From contig JAITYX010000025.1 in assembly GCA_021018815.1 (NCBI GenBank), positions 7,130,001 through 7,194,000 on the forward strand: a stretch of 64,000 nt of DNA. The letters are read 5' to 3'. A program made the translations under genes and the position numbers. The notes under the pieces were generated by a model. The model searched no databases and was not told the DNA's origin. It was given only the letters and a program-made list of their open reading frames with translations. Source of the stretch: Talinum fruticosum. Lineage: Eukaryota > Streptophyta > Magnoliopsida > Caryophyllales > Talinaceae. Below, one piece after another: positions 9,965 to 20,384 of the stretch (positions are counted from its first letter, which is position 1; the number at the start of each line of letters is the position of its first letter).

Positions 9965-11781
9965 GAACCAAAACAAAAGAACCAAAGCAACTCGGAATGA
10001 GCCAGCTCTAAATTTTGTGACTTAGAATGAACAAGTTCAAGAGCCAACTCGGAATGCTAAAGAACAAGCTTATGTCGAAGCTCATTAATAGTAACCAACC
10101 GAAGATAAGCCTATTCAATCAACAAACTTGATAAACCGAGAGGATAAGATGAGCTTTCAAATAAGCAACCAATCAATCACCTGCGAACATACTTTCTAAT
10201 ATCAACGAGTGGGTAAAGAACTCGTTCTTCTTTGAAAAATATATGCAAATTTTGACCATTCATATCATTAACTAAACCTAAAAATCTAGTAGAAGCCCTA
10301 ACCGAACCCAAATGGGTAGAGGCCAGGCAAGAAGACCTTAATCAATTTGAAAGAAACCAACTCGGACTCGACCAAATGACCTTTTGACCATCTAGTAATA
10401 GGAACCAAATGGGTTTTCAAGAACAAACTGGATGAGGAAGGGTTGGTAGTCGAAATAACACTAGATTAGTTGCGCACGGGTGTAACCAAGAAGAGGGAAT
10501 TGATTGACGGGAAACCTTTGCACTGTTGCTATGATTGAGGCAATTAGAATTCTCTTAACATTTGCATCTAGCATGAACATCAAACTTTATCAAATGGATG
10601 TTAAGTGTGCATTTCTCAATGGTTATATTCAAGAAGAGGTTTATGTTGAGCAACCCCCCGGATTTGAAAACTCAGTATTTCCAAATCATGTTTTCAAATT
10701 GCAAAAGGCTATATATGGTCTTAAACAAGCTCCCAAAGCTTGGTATGAAAGACTAAGCAGTTTCTTGGTTGAAAATGATTTCAACAGAGGTCGATTGACG
10801 AAATTCTTTTCACAAAAACCAAGGGGAATGATTTTCTTATCATTTATATCTATGTTGATGATATCATTTTTGGAGCTACTAATGAAACTCTATGCCATGC
10901 GTTTTCGAGTTAGTGAGACAGGAGTTCCAAATTAGCATGATGGGAGAACTTAATTTCTTCCTTAGACTGCAAATCAAGCAAGAAAAGGATTGAATCTATG
11001 TCCATCAATCCAAATACACCAAGGAGTTATTAAAGAAGTACAAGCTACAAGATGTGAAGCATGCAACAACACCTATGAGTAGTCTGTTTAAAACTAGACT
11101 CAAATGAGAAAGGTAAAGTCTGTAGATAAGAAAGTCTATAGACGAATGATTGGATCTCTACTTTATCTCACATCTAGTAGGGTAGATATTATGTTTAGTG
11201 TCTACTTTTGTGCAAGATTTGAAGCTAATGCTAAGGAATCATATCTCACTACGGTAAAGAGAATCTTTAGATATCTTGTAGGGACTAAAAATCTTTGTCT
11301 ATGGTATTCAAAGAACTTATATCCGACCCTCACTAGGTACTCAAATGTTGATTATGCTTGATACAAAGTTGATATAAAGAGCACATCAGGAGCATGCCAA
11401 TTTCGAGTCAATCACTCATCTCCAGGCATTCAAAGAAGCAAAATTTAATTGCTCTATCAACTGTTGAGGCTGAGTACATTGTAGCTAGAGCTTACTCGTG
11501 CTCAAATTCTTTGGATCAAGCAACACTTGAAGGATCTTGGACTATCATTCACATCTATTCCAATCAAGTGTGATAATCAACGTGCGATCAGCATCACTAA
11601 GAATCCAGTTCAAGCATTCAAAGACAAAGCACATTGAGGTTAGGTATCTTATTTTGAGAAAGGTGATATTTAACATGACTTTATTCCTATAAAATTTCAA
11701 TTAGCTGATATTTTCACTAAGCCTTTGAGTTAAGATCGGTTTTGCTTTATTAGGAATGACCTTGGCATGTTAAATGCATGA
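9962..11781 (+). pseudogene. S1 reverse transcriptase and RNase H
   Basis: Continues the pol sequence interrupted by the CACTA. A poorly conserved linker (9962-10290) leads to RT: EAIRILLTFASSMNIKLYQMD (10530-10600), FLNGYIQEEVYVEQPPGF, AIYGLKQAPKAWYERL, and the catalytic YVDD (10851-10862) after a frameshift near 10795. RT ends about 11090. RNase H follows (YRRMIGSLLYLTSSR, 11140-11190; NVDYA; LADIFTKPLS, about 11700) with a stop at 11779-11781 after DLGMLNA. Stops and frameshifts occur every few hundred bases. A separate 143-codon open stretch (10504-10935) is just the least damaged part. Confidence 0.93.
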
Positions 11782-12055
11782 TTATTTGAGTTAGTGCATG
11801 AATTATTCTACTATGATTGATTGGTATATGCTTTGAGTAGATAACAAATGGATCAGTTGACATAGAATAAGAGTAAGCTATGAGATATAAATTTTCTGAA
11901 TATGTTTTGAGTCACTCGAAACATTACTAAGTCGACTCATAATTTTAGCAAAATGGACATCAAAATTTTGGGATCATCTCTAAACAAATGGAGAATCTCA
12001 TAAATGTTTTCAAAAACTCTTTCTTCTCTCTCTCTATCACGTGAACAGTTAGCGG
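11782..12055 (+). other. S1 spacer between RNase H and the env-like promoter block
   Basis: AT-rich, no ORF. Ends with a CT run and CACGTG (near 12038-12043). Corresponding spacers occur in S2 (about 19170-19420, minus) and S3 (about 27530-27780, minus). Confidence 0.5.
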
Positions 12056-12267
12056 AACTAGTCGTTGGAAAAAGTTGTTGGAGAAACAAGCCGTTGTGCA
12101 TTGAGAGACTCAACGATCGAGTAACCGTTGCTTGGTAACTAAGTCGAAAGTCGGTTGGAAGCCTTTTCTTGCTATAAATAGCACCGCTTCACTTTCTTTC
12201 CTCTACTTTACCTACTTATTGCTTGCTCTATCACTCTCTTTGCTCTCAAAGTTCATTTACTCTCGCA

Positions 12268-12298
<31 letters not shown>

Positions 12299-12347
12299 AT
12301 TCTCGATCTTCCGTATTCTCTACTCTCTTTCTTGTTTCTCTTAAACA
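12056..12347 (+). promoter_or_regulatory. S1 putative internal promoter and CT-rich leader of the env-like ORF
   Basis: AACTAGTCGTT at 12056-12066, further CCGTT motifs at 12091 and 12125, a TATA box CTATAAATAGC at 12172-12182, then a long CT-rich leader to the env-like start. The same order (AACTAGCCGTT, CTATAAAT, CT-rich leader, ORF) occurs upstream of the env-like ORFs of S2 and S3 on the minus strand. Promoter activity is inferred from conservation and motif order, not shown. Confidence 0.55.
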
Positions 12348-13734
12348 ACGTCTACTCTCCAACTATACCTAAGAGAGAATCTGCTGTGGAAGGAGGTTTA
12401 GCCACCAAGAAGGCCAAAACCAAGTCCACTCGATCTAAGGCTGGACAAGGCAAAAGCAAAGAGCCTACCTTAGAAGACCCAAAACATAATGTCGCCTAAC
12501 ACTTCATTCTGGAGGACAAATTCTTTCCAAAGACTTCTTTCTCTTGGTTTAACCACATCAACAAAACTGGTATGTACAACTATCTCGTGTTTTTGTGAGT
12601 ATATTTACCAGCATCTTATTTCTAAGCTCTATAGTCACATGACAACAAGAAATAACATTATCTCGTTTTATTACTCGAGGTAAGACCATTCAAATAAATC
12701 TTACCTTGCTTCACAAACTTTTCAATGTGAAGTCCCTCTTTCTCAAGTGCAATTAAATTCATTTCAATGACATCGCCAATGACTTCTTTGTCAAGTACGT
12801 TAAAGAACCTCCTCAGTCCAAAAAGAAATTTTCGTGACTCATATGACCTCGAAGCAAGACTTCTATGCTTCACACTCATGAGGACATCCTTTTCCTACTA
12901 CCCATCGAAAGAGAACCCCAACTCCAAAGATCTCAAGGTTCTCTATGACATTCTAGAGGGGTATGAGGTAGAACTCTTTCCATTCATCCTGGAATAGATA
13001 ACCTCTGTTCCATCGTACACTAAGAAGACTCCATATCCTTTTGGAGCTCTTCTCATTGTTGTTTTCACTCAATTTGGGGTCCTTCTACATTCTGACCCAA
13101 ACTCTTTCTTGGAGCCTGCTGTTTGTCTTGCCAGGAGTGAGCTCATTAGTCTTGGATACCGGGAAGTCAAGCCTCGGTGTCTTGGTTTACTCATCCGAGT
13201 TACCACCCCCTCCTCCTCCACCTCGGACTCCGACTACTCTAGAGGTCCCACTTCTAACAGCTAGACCTTCTACTTCTCTGCCCGCCCATTCCGTCAAGCT
13301 TCTTCGTAAGGTGGCCAACAAACTTGCTTCTCTAGCTTTAGAGTTAAAATCAACTCTAAGCTCTTTCCAGGCTTTCATCCCTACTCGACTCGATGTCAAG
13401 CCGGGCTCGGACTCAGCTTCAATAGAGTCAAGCGTTGATTGGTGATTTGAAGAAGGTGATCAAACAACAACGTGATCGGATCCGCCACCTCTAGGGGAGA
13501 AGATCAAAGGCGATCGAGGACTCGGAATCTATTGAAGATAAATATGAGGAGTCCTCCAGCTCTTTTGAGTCCGAGTCAAAAATGCTCGAAGAAGAAGTAG
13601 AGGAAGGCCAAGGAGAGGCCGAGGGAGGAGAAGAAGAAGGAGACAAGGAGGAAGAAGTCGAAGACTCGGACACTGCTCTATATCTTTCTCGAGTCATGCA
13701 AAAGGAATCGGGTATAACGATGTCATTTATATAG
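12348..13734 (+). pseudogene. S1 env-like ORF (Sirevirus third ORF)
   Basis: Starts at 12348, where ACG replaces the ATG found in S2 and S3. Pieces in shifting frames give a Lys-rich N-terminus (KKAKTKSTRSKAGQGKSK, near 12400), DKFFPKTSFSWF (12510-12545), a middle with NSKDLKVLYDILEGYEVELFP (12910-12985), a Pro/Ser-rich part with SLALELKSTLSSFQAFIPTR (13330-13385) and an acidic Glu-rich tail (13540-13670) that runs into the LTR and stops at 13732-13734. Position between RNase H and the 3' LTR matches the env-like ORF described in some Sireviruses; no function is established for that ORF and no signal peptide or membrane segment is convincing here. Stops and frameshifts make it non-coding. Confidence 0.7.
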
Positions 13735-15183
13735 AGTTTTTATTCCAAGGCATTCTCTCGTGTCTTAGAAACTTACTTGAGTTAAAAAGTATCTTTTCTA
13801 TGCGATTCGGCCTTCACATATCTCTTTAATCGCTTTTCGGCTAGCGACTCGAAAACTTGTTCTTTATTCCGAGTCCACTCTCACTCGTAGTCCGACTTGT
13901 AGTTATTTACTCTATTATTTACATAGTCAGCATTCATAGTTCGCTTCATGCTTAGTCTACATCAAGTTCTTTCTCACTCGATATTCGCTATAGAACGTGT
14001 CTCTTCACTTCGGACTAAGTCTTATGGAATTCCGAGTATCATGGTTTTTAGACTCGGAAAATTCCATTTGTTTTCCGACTCGGATAATCAATTGCGTAAT
14101 TTTTATGATTATTTTATTATCTCGTGTCTAACCTTGGACCAAAGTACTCTATACTTTGAGAACCGAAGGTGTTTTACTTTTGTAGGTCATTCAACCGAGG
14201 ATATCTTTTCAAACTACAAAAGTAGCCGGACTCGGAACGTCAAATCACCAGCAGATATGGCTTTTCACCTTCCCTCGCTTTAGTCCCGAGAGGATTGTGT
14301 CGAAACTGCTCGCTTCTATATCCGGAAAACTCGAACGTCAAGCTTAACGGTGGTTTTCACCACACTTTTCAAGACACAACCAATGGTTTTGGGACTTCCA
14401 AGAGAGTTAAACCGTTGTCCAACGTCCATATTTCAACGGATACTTTCCGAGTGACTCGTAAAGCCTTTCACAACGGTCACAGAGGACTCTCGGTCAGCAG
14501 ATGAAGATAACGGCTACTCGCCTGGTCATCTATAAATGGAAGCCACTTCACAAGAATTGAAGGTGGCCGAACATATTGTCTATACACTTACTTGATAGAA
14601 GTCATTGTATTTACTCTCAATCTTCAACTTACAACTCCCACTCTGTAATTCATTACTTTCGAGTTGTAAGGTCTTGTACTTCGTTATAAACACTTCTTAC
14701 ATTCTTTGTAAGGTCCCTTGACTAAGCCGTAAGGGTTAACTCAGCTTAGTTGTCCTTAGCTGTAAGGGTTATCTCAGCTAGGAAGTACTAGATCGGATAA
14801 GGGAATTTCGAGTCTAGGAAAACTTGTATAGAGTTGTCCAAGGGAGCAACTCGGGTTCGATCAAGTTCACGGTATTTTGTGGACTCAAAATAGTGGATTT
14901 GACTTCGTGTCCGGATTGACACGGGCCGTGGTTTTCCGCCCAGGAGGGTTTCCACGTAAAATCTCTCGTGTTCACTTTCCGAGTTCATTCTAGGCTCAGT
15001 CGGCCTTAGTGCTCTTGCTTCTTCGATTCACCGACTTCGAGTCCAATCTTTTCGACTCGTCTTTAGACTCAGAATCTGTCTTTGCAACATTTCCGCACAA
15101 AAGTGCGAATTTTCTAAAAGAATTTTCTATCACCCTATTCACCCCCTCTAGGGTGACTCGGACTCTCCCCGAGCAAACCTTCG
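13658..15183 (+). repeat. 3' LTR of S1, about 1526 bp
   Basis: Starts near TCGAAGACTCGG (other copies start TGAAGACTCGG) and ends AAACCTTCG (others CTTCA). It aligns with the LTRs at 15574-17110 (minus), 22548-23726 (minus), 23935-25343 (+) and 32766/52208 (minus). A promoter-like pair AACGGCTA (14509-14516) and CTATAAAT (14530-14537) lies in the middle. The normal 3' UTR and polypurine tract are missing: the env-like acidic tail passes straight into the LTR. Confidence 0.88.
14509..14537 (+). promoter_or_regulatory. S1 LTR promoter motifs (AACGGCTA box and TATA)
   Basis: AACGGCTA followed 13 bases later by CTATAAAT. The LTRs of S2 show the same pair in minus orientation (TAGCCGTT at 16179-16186 and 22871-22878 next to TATTTATA). 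Confidence 0.6.
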
Positions 15184-15573
15184 GAAGTCTGTCTAACCCG
15201 AGGACCAAGGAAACAAAGAACCTAAGGTGATCTCTTCGATCACACTCGGATCGCCTCGGACGCCGGCTTGTTTAAGGCCCTCGCCTCGAAACTCAGCCAG
15301 CTGTAGCCTTTGCTGAGGAAGAAGAAGAAGAATAAGAGGAAGATCTACTTTTAATTGACAGAACTCGGATATCTCCATTGCCGGATCTACCTATTCTAAT
15401 GCCACCTCGCCCATCTACTTCCACTCAAGCATACGAGCACATACGCACAGCCTCCTTTCTTAAACCTGTTTAAACTGTTTAAACTTCTGTACAAATTGCT
15501 GCTAAGTAATGAAAATCACTTATTTCTAAGCATCTATATTTCGAGTATATGTTTCAAACTTTTTGAAATATTA
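15184..15573 (+). pseudogene. S4 env-like tail and start of 3' UTR
   Basis: Contains a run of GAA codons (15313-15332) and a following segment (LLIDRTRISPLPDLP, about 15350-15395) that resembles the region after the acidic run of the S3 env-like ORF (minus strand, near 25740-25650). Downstream, TTTAAAC palindromic pieces (15465-15485) and AT-rich sequence lead to the S2 insertion site. A 61-codon minus-strand ORF (15378-15193) has no recognisable domain and is left out. Confidence 0.55.
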
Positions 15574-17110
15574 TGAAGGTTTGCTCCTAGAGAGACTAAG
15601 TCACCATAAAGGGGGTGAATAGGGTGATGAGAAAATTTAAACAAGTAATGGAAGAATAAAACTAGAATTGACTCGAGGAAAGTCTCGGTCTAGATTGGAC
15701 TTAGAAAAGTACTAACTCGGAAAGTTACGTGGAAACCCTCCCGGGGCGGAAAACCACGGTCGGTGCTAATCCAAGCACCAAGTTAAATCCACTATTTTGA
15801 ATCCACAAAATACAATAGAAATACTCAACTAGAATTGCTCCCTTAGACAATTCCTTACAAGATTTTCCTAGACTCATAAATTCCCTTATCTCGATCTAGT
15901 ACTTCCTAACTAAGGTAACCTTTACGAGTTAGGGACAAGCGAGCTGAGTTAACCCTTACAGCTCAGTCAAGGGACCTTACTCGGAAAGTAAGAAAAAGTG
16001 TTTGTAACATATTACAAGACCTTACAACTTAGAAAGATGTTAAGTATAGAGTTGGAGTTGTAAGTAGAAGATTGAGTATGAAATACAATGACTTTTGCTT
16101 AAGTGCGTGTATTGATAGTTTATTTAGCAATCTTCAAGTCTTGAGAGTTGGCTTCTATTTATAAATAACGAAGCAAATTAGCCGTTGTGACTATCTTCCG
16201 ACTGGAAGTCCTTTATGACTCGTTGCAATGGTTTTTCCGAGTCACTCGGAAAATATCCGTTGAGGTGTGAACGTTGGGCAATGGCTCTTGATTCCTTTGG
16301 AAGTCCCAATCCACTGGTGGTGTCTCGAAAAGTAGGCTGCAAACCATCATTGAGCTTAGTGTTGTAGTTTTCCAGTTTTGGAAACAGACAACCCCGACAC
16401 GATGTCCGGTCTTCGGTCGAGGTAGAAAAAGCCTTGTCTCGTTGGTGATTTGACGTCTTGAAGCCGGTTACTTTTGTAATTCAAAATTAGGATAGCCTTG
16501 TTTGAATAGCCTACAAAAGTAAATCAATTTGGTTCTCAAAGTATAAAATACTTTGGTCCAAGGTTAGACACGGATAATAATTTAATTAAGATAATTAAGT
16601 GCATAATTATCCGAGTCCTAAAAGAGTAGACTTTTCTAAGCCTAATATCCATTATACTCAAATTCCATCCGAGTCAGTCTAGAGGTCAAGCAAGTTAGAT
16701 AAAGAACATCGAGTAAAAAGACTTGATCTAGACTGCCAATGTTCAAACCAAATATACTGACTTAGAAAGTTGAATTAACACAATAATTCAATCAAGCTTA
16801 GATCGTGAAGTCGGATATGAGTTTATGCACATGTGAGTGAGTGTTTAAACATGCAACAAATCTGAGTGTTGTCCGATTGACTCAGATCTGTGTGTGAAAT
16901 GATAAGCAAGAATATGCTTTCGAGTCGAGTCACAATCAATTGAGAACATATGCGATAGTTTACGTAACACTCGGAAGAGATGCTATATCATTCGGAAAAG
17001 CTTTTAAAACAGATAGAATGACTTTTAATCAAAACCTTATAAGATATGAAGTCTTATACCTGATTCCTTAATGGAAGTCGAATGATGTATATGTAAGGTC
17101 CGAGTCTTCA
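15574..17110 (-). repeat. 3' LTR of S2, 1537 bp
   Basis: Begins TGAAGGTTTG and ends GAGTCTTCA, the TGAAG...CTTCA ends of this family. TATTTATA (about 16157-16164) and TAGCCGTT (16179-16186) give the minus-strand promoter pair. Confidence 0.93.
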
Positions 17111-17661
17111 ATCTCCCGTTTTTATGAAAGGCATTTCATACATAGATAGAAACTTTGTGAGTGACATAGATCTAGTTTTTCATACTTTGTTAAAGGATAA
17201 GTCGGAAAAACATGATAGAATTATGTAGAGTAAATATAGTGAATGAAACTTATATTCTATCGGAGCAAATAAGCTGAGATTGTATAAAAAAGCTAAAGTA
17301 TCGGAGCAAGAAAATAACCGAGTATCATAGCAATGATAGACATAGTTGTCGAATCGAGCAAAGAAAAAAATACTGAGCAAGAAATTGAAATTCGAAATAA
17401 TAAACTCGAAATAATTGCTTTAAGTAGTAAACTTAGAATTATTTGCAACTCGGAAGGCATATAGCAGGATTATTAATGAAATTTCATTATAATTTAAACT
17501 AAAGAGTTTACACAAAAGAGGGTGAGAGAAACTGCCCTAAACGAGACAACAAATTTTTCTTTCTATTCTCCCCTTGCCTTTCAACAAAACAAAATGAGGA
17601 AGAATGTATCAGGTAGATACAGATTTGATGTTTGGAAAAAAAATTAAAAACAGAAAAAAAA
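17111..17661 (-). other. S2 3' UTR with polypurine tract
   Basis: Minus strand reads CATAAAAACGGGAGAT immediately before the LTR; the plus strand shows it at 17111-17126. The rest is AT-rich and lacks an ORF of interest. The equivalent S4 region (23732-23934) ends CATAAAAAAGGGCCGAT. Confidence 0.7.
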
Positions 17662-18754
17662 TTAAGATGGAGGAGATAGAGCGATCCGAGTCGAGGATGG
17701 TGGACGAGCGAGTGCACCTTCGCCGATATGACCTAGAAGATGTAGACGAGGAATGCGGGGGCAGCACCGGAATCTCCGGAATGGGCTCGGCTCCGAGTGG
17801 CCGACCCGAACGAGGTCGTCTAGAGGCTCATCCTTCGGGAACTCGACTAATGGAGGGGTGTGCTCAGGCTGACCGGCTGCCGACTTACCATGGTCAACGG
17901 GGTCTTCCGACCCACTCAAACTACTTGTCTAAGCTGATCATCTCTGGTTAGGGTTCCGGAGCACCTTGGCCCTCTCGATGTTACTACTGCTTGTTCTGCA
18001 TCCTTCTCCACTTCCTAAGATGGAGCTGCCTCAGCCGCAGTGCTCTGCTTCTTCTTCTTGTTCTTCCCCTTCGGAAGAGGACTTGGCTGGACTTAAGGAT
18101 TCTTCGGATGTGTCCGAGGGATGAGAACTTTGAATTGTTTGAATGTGACTGTGAGAAGAGCCACGAAAGGAAGTGGGGTGTTCTTCTTGTTCGAGTCCGA
18201 GCAGGCACAACCGCCATCCGCTCGACTATTGCGGGAAAGAGGTCTACTTCGTAGCCCTCGAGAATGTCGTAAAGAGCTTTGAGGTGCTTGGAGTTAGGGT
18301 TCTCCTTGCTAGAATGCTGAGAGAAGAAAATTCTCATCGGCAAAAGCACGGAAGAAAAGCTTCGACTTGAGTTGAGTCACGAGAGAAGGTATGGGGTTAC
18401 TGTTCAAGAACATAGAAGTTACTTTAAAGAGGTGGTAGAGAAGAGAAGTGTTGATGCGAATGGTTATGTTCCGAACTCTGGAGGTGATGATACCCTCGGA
18501 GTCGGAAAGATTTGAATAGAACTCGAAACGGGTTACGGGTAAATGAAATCACCGAAAGAGAGGAAATTGTAAACCCCTGTTGATTTGATATGGGCCAACC
18601 ACGAAAACTTTGTGGTTGGGAAGAATTTATCAACCAACGTAAGGTGTTGGATGACGATAGGTTTTGAAGGAGTGGAGGAGCCTTCTTGACTTTTAGTACG
18701 GGGTTTCTTGGTTACGGAACTAAGAAAATGAGGGTGGGAACCTCTTTTCGACAT
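17662..18754 (-). pseudogene. S2 env-like ORF
   Basis: The most readable of the three copies. ATG at 18754 follows a CT-rich leader; the first 73 codons include a Lys/Ser-rich start (SVTKKPRTKSQEGSSTPSK) and DKFFPTTKFSWLAHI, and end at a frameshift. A later open stretch (18349-17984) has SKENPNSKHLKALYDILEGY, shared with S1 at 12905. The end at 17662 follows a segment rich in Pro, Asp and Glu. The sequence is globular-looking without a clear membrane anchor. Function of Sirevirus env-like ORFs is unknown. Internal stops and frameshifts are present. Confidence 0.72.
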
Positions 18755-19150
18755 GTTTGATGTGAAAAGAGAGAGAGAGAGATGAACTTTTGTGAAAGAG
18801 AAAGAGAGAAAAGATAGCTCTATGAAGGTGAGCGGGAAAGCAAAAATGATAGAGTAGAAAGAGAGAGAGCTGAGAGTGACAGAGCTTACTTGAGATGAAC
18901 TTCACTTAGCTTGAGAGCGACGAGAGTATCTTTGATCACAGAGAGCTTGCTCAAATTGCAATAATTGAGAGAGTGAAATTAAGTAGAGAGTAAAGTAATG
19001 AAATGAGGAAAATAGATGCTATTTATAGAGAAATAATCGTCCTTCGATATTCGTTCTAACTTAGCTTCTTCAACGCTCATCTCAAATCGGTGTGACTGTT
19101 CTGCTCTCCAACAGTTAGAATTCCAGTGATTATCTCTCAACGGCTAGTTG
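18755..19150 (-). promoter_or_regulatory. S2 putative internal promoter and leader of the env-like ORF
   Basis: Minus strand: CAACTAGCCGTT (19150-19139), TATA box CTATAAATAGC (19028-19018), then a pyrimidine-rich leader with (CT)n to the ATG at 18754. The TATA box is identical to that of S1 (12172-12182). Function inferred. Confidence 0.58.
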
Positions 19151-19423
19151 TCTTATCGATGCGCGCAAGAGAGAGAGAGAGAGAAAAAGAAAGACTTTTA
19201 AAAGAAATTTCGAAATTCTCCACTAATCTAGAGATGATTTCGGAAGTTTGATGTCCATTTTTCTCAAAGTCCGAGTCCGACTTCGGTTAAGTTTACGAGT
19301 GACCCGAAACCGCAAACAACTATCAGCTCAATATCACTGGTTCAAGTGAACTAATGGCTATTTAAGAAACTAAGCACACAACACATAATCATGCAATGTA
19401 ATTTTACTCATAAAAGCACATAA
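19151..19423 (-). other. S2 spacer between RNase H and promoter block
   Basis: Non-coding, with a GA run at 19170-19182 (CT on the sense strand) next to GCGCGC. Matches the spacer seen in S1 and S3. Confidence 0.5.
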
Positions 19424-20384
19424 TCATGCATTAATCATGCCAAGCTCATTCCTAATAAAGCAAAACCGATCCTCACTAAGGGGCTTAGTAAAGATATCAG
19501 CTAATTGAAGAATGGTAGGAATGAATTCAAGTTCAATATCACCCTTTTCAGAAAGATCTCTCAGAAAATGATACCGACCTCCATATGTGTAGTCTTTGAG
19601 TGTTGAACTGGATTCTTGGTGATGTTGATTGCACTTTGATTATCACACATGATTGGAACTGATTTGAATGAAAGTCTAAGATCTCTCAAGTGTTTCTTTA
19701 TCCATAAAATTTGAGCACGAGCATGCTCCGGTTGCAATATACTCAGCTTGAGCGAGTTGATAAAGCTACTGAGTTTTGCTTCTTTGAGTTCCAAGATATC
19801 AGGTATTGACCCAAAACTGGCAAGCTCCTGAAGTGCTCTTTCTATCTACTTTGTATCCATTATAGTCAGCATCCGAGTATCCAAAGAGAGTCGGTTCCGA
19901 GTCTCTAGTGTACCATAGACCCAATTCAAAGTCTCTGCAAGATATCCGAATATTCTCTTCACCCCAGTGAGATGTGATTCTTTTGGATTAGCTTGAAATC
20001 TTTCACACAAACAGACACTAAACATTATGTCCGGCCTACTGGAAGTGAGATAGAACGAAGATCTAATCATACCTCGGTAGTGTTTCTGATCTACTGCTTT
20101 ACCTTTCTCTTCTAAGTCCGGTTTTATGCTCGCTTGCTCATAGGTGGTTGCTACATGTTTCGCATCTTAGAGTTTGTACTTCTTCAGCAGCTCCTTGGTA
20201 TACTTTGATTAATGGACATAGATGCCATCTTTGTCTTACTTGATTTGTAGACCAAGGAAGAAATTGAGTTCTCCCATCATGCTCATTTGAAATTCCTATC
20301 TCATTAACTCGGAAAAATCTCGAGACAGAATTTCATTAGTAGCTCCAAAAATTATGTCATCTACATAGATCCGTGCAATAAGAA
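19424..20384 (-). pseudogene. S2 RNase H and C-terminal reverse transcriptase
   Basis: Minus strand from 20384: RT with YVDDIIFGA (YVDD at 20367-20356), MMGELNFFLGLQIK and SKYTKELLKKYKL, then RNase H (YRGMIRSSFYLTSSRPDIMF; SDADY; SNFMDK region; LADIFTKPLS) with a stop at 19426-19424. The N-terminal two thirds of RT and all of integrase are absent; at about 20385 the sequence switches to plus-strand gag leader. Frameshifts and stops are present. Confidence 0.9.

Larger units (their letters stand above)
4596..15183 (+). mobile_element. Ty1/copia Sirevirus copy S1 (5' truncated, split by CACTA)
   Basis: Order on the plus strand: end of protease, integrase, [CACTA 5817-9961], RT, RNase H, TATA and CT-rich leader, env-like ORF, 3' LTR. 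The 5' LTR, primer site and correctly oriented gag are missing. The copia order (integrase before RT) and an extra ORF between RNase H and the 3' LTR are Sirevirus features. The left limit is a rearrangement junction rather than an LTR. At the right it abuts an env-like tail assigned to S4. Confidence 0.8.
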
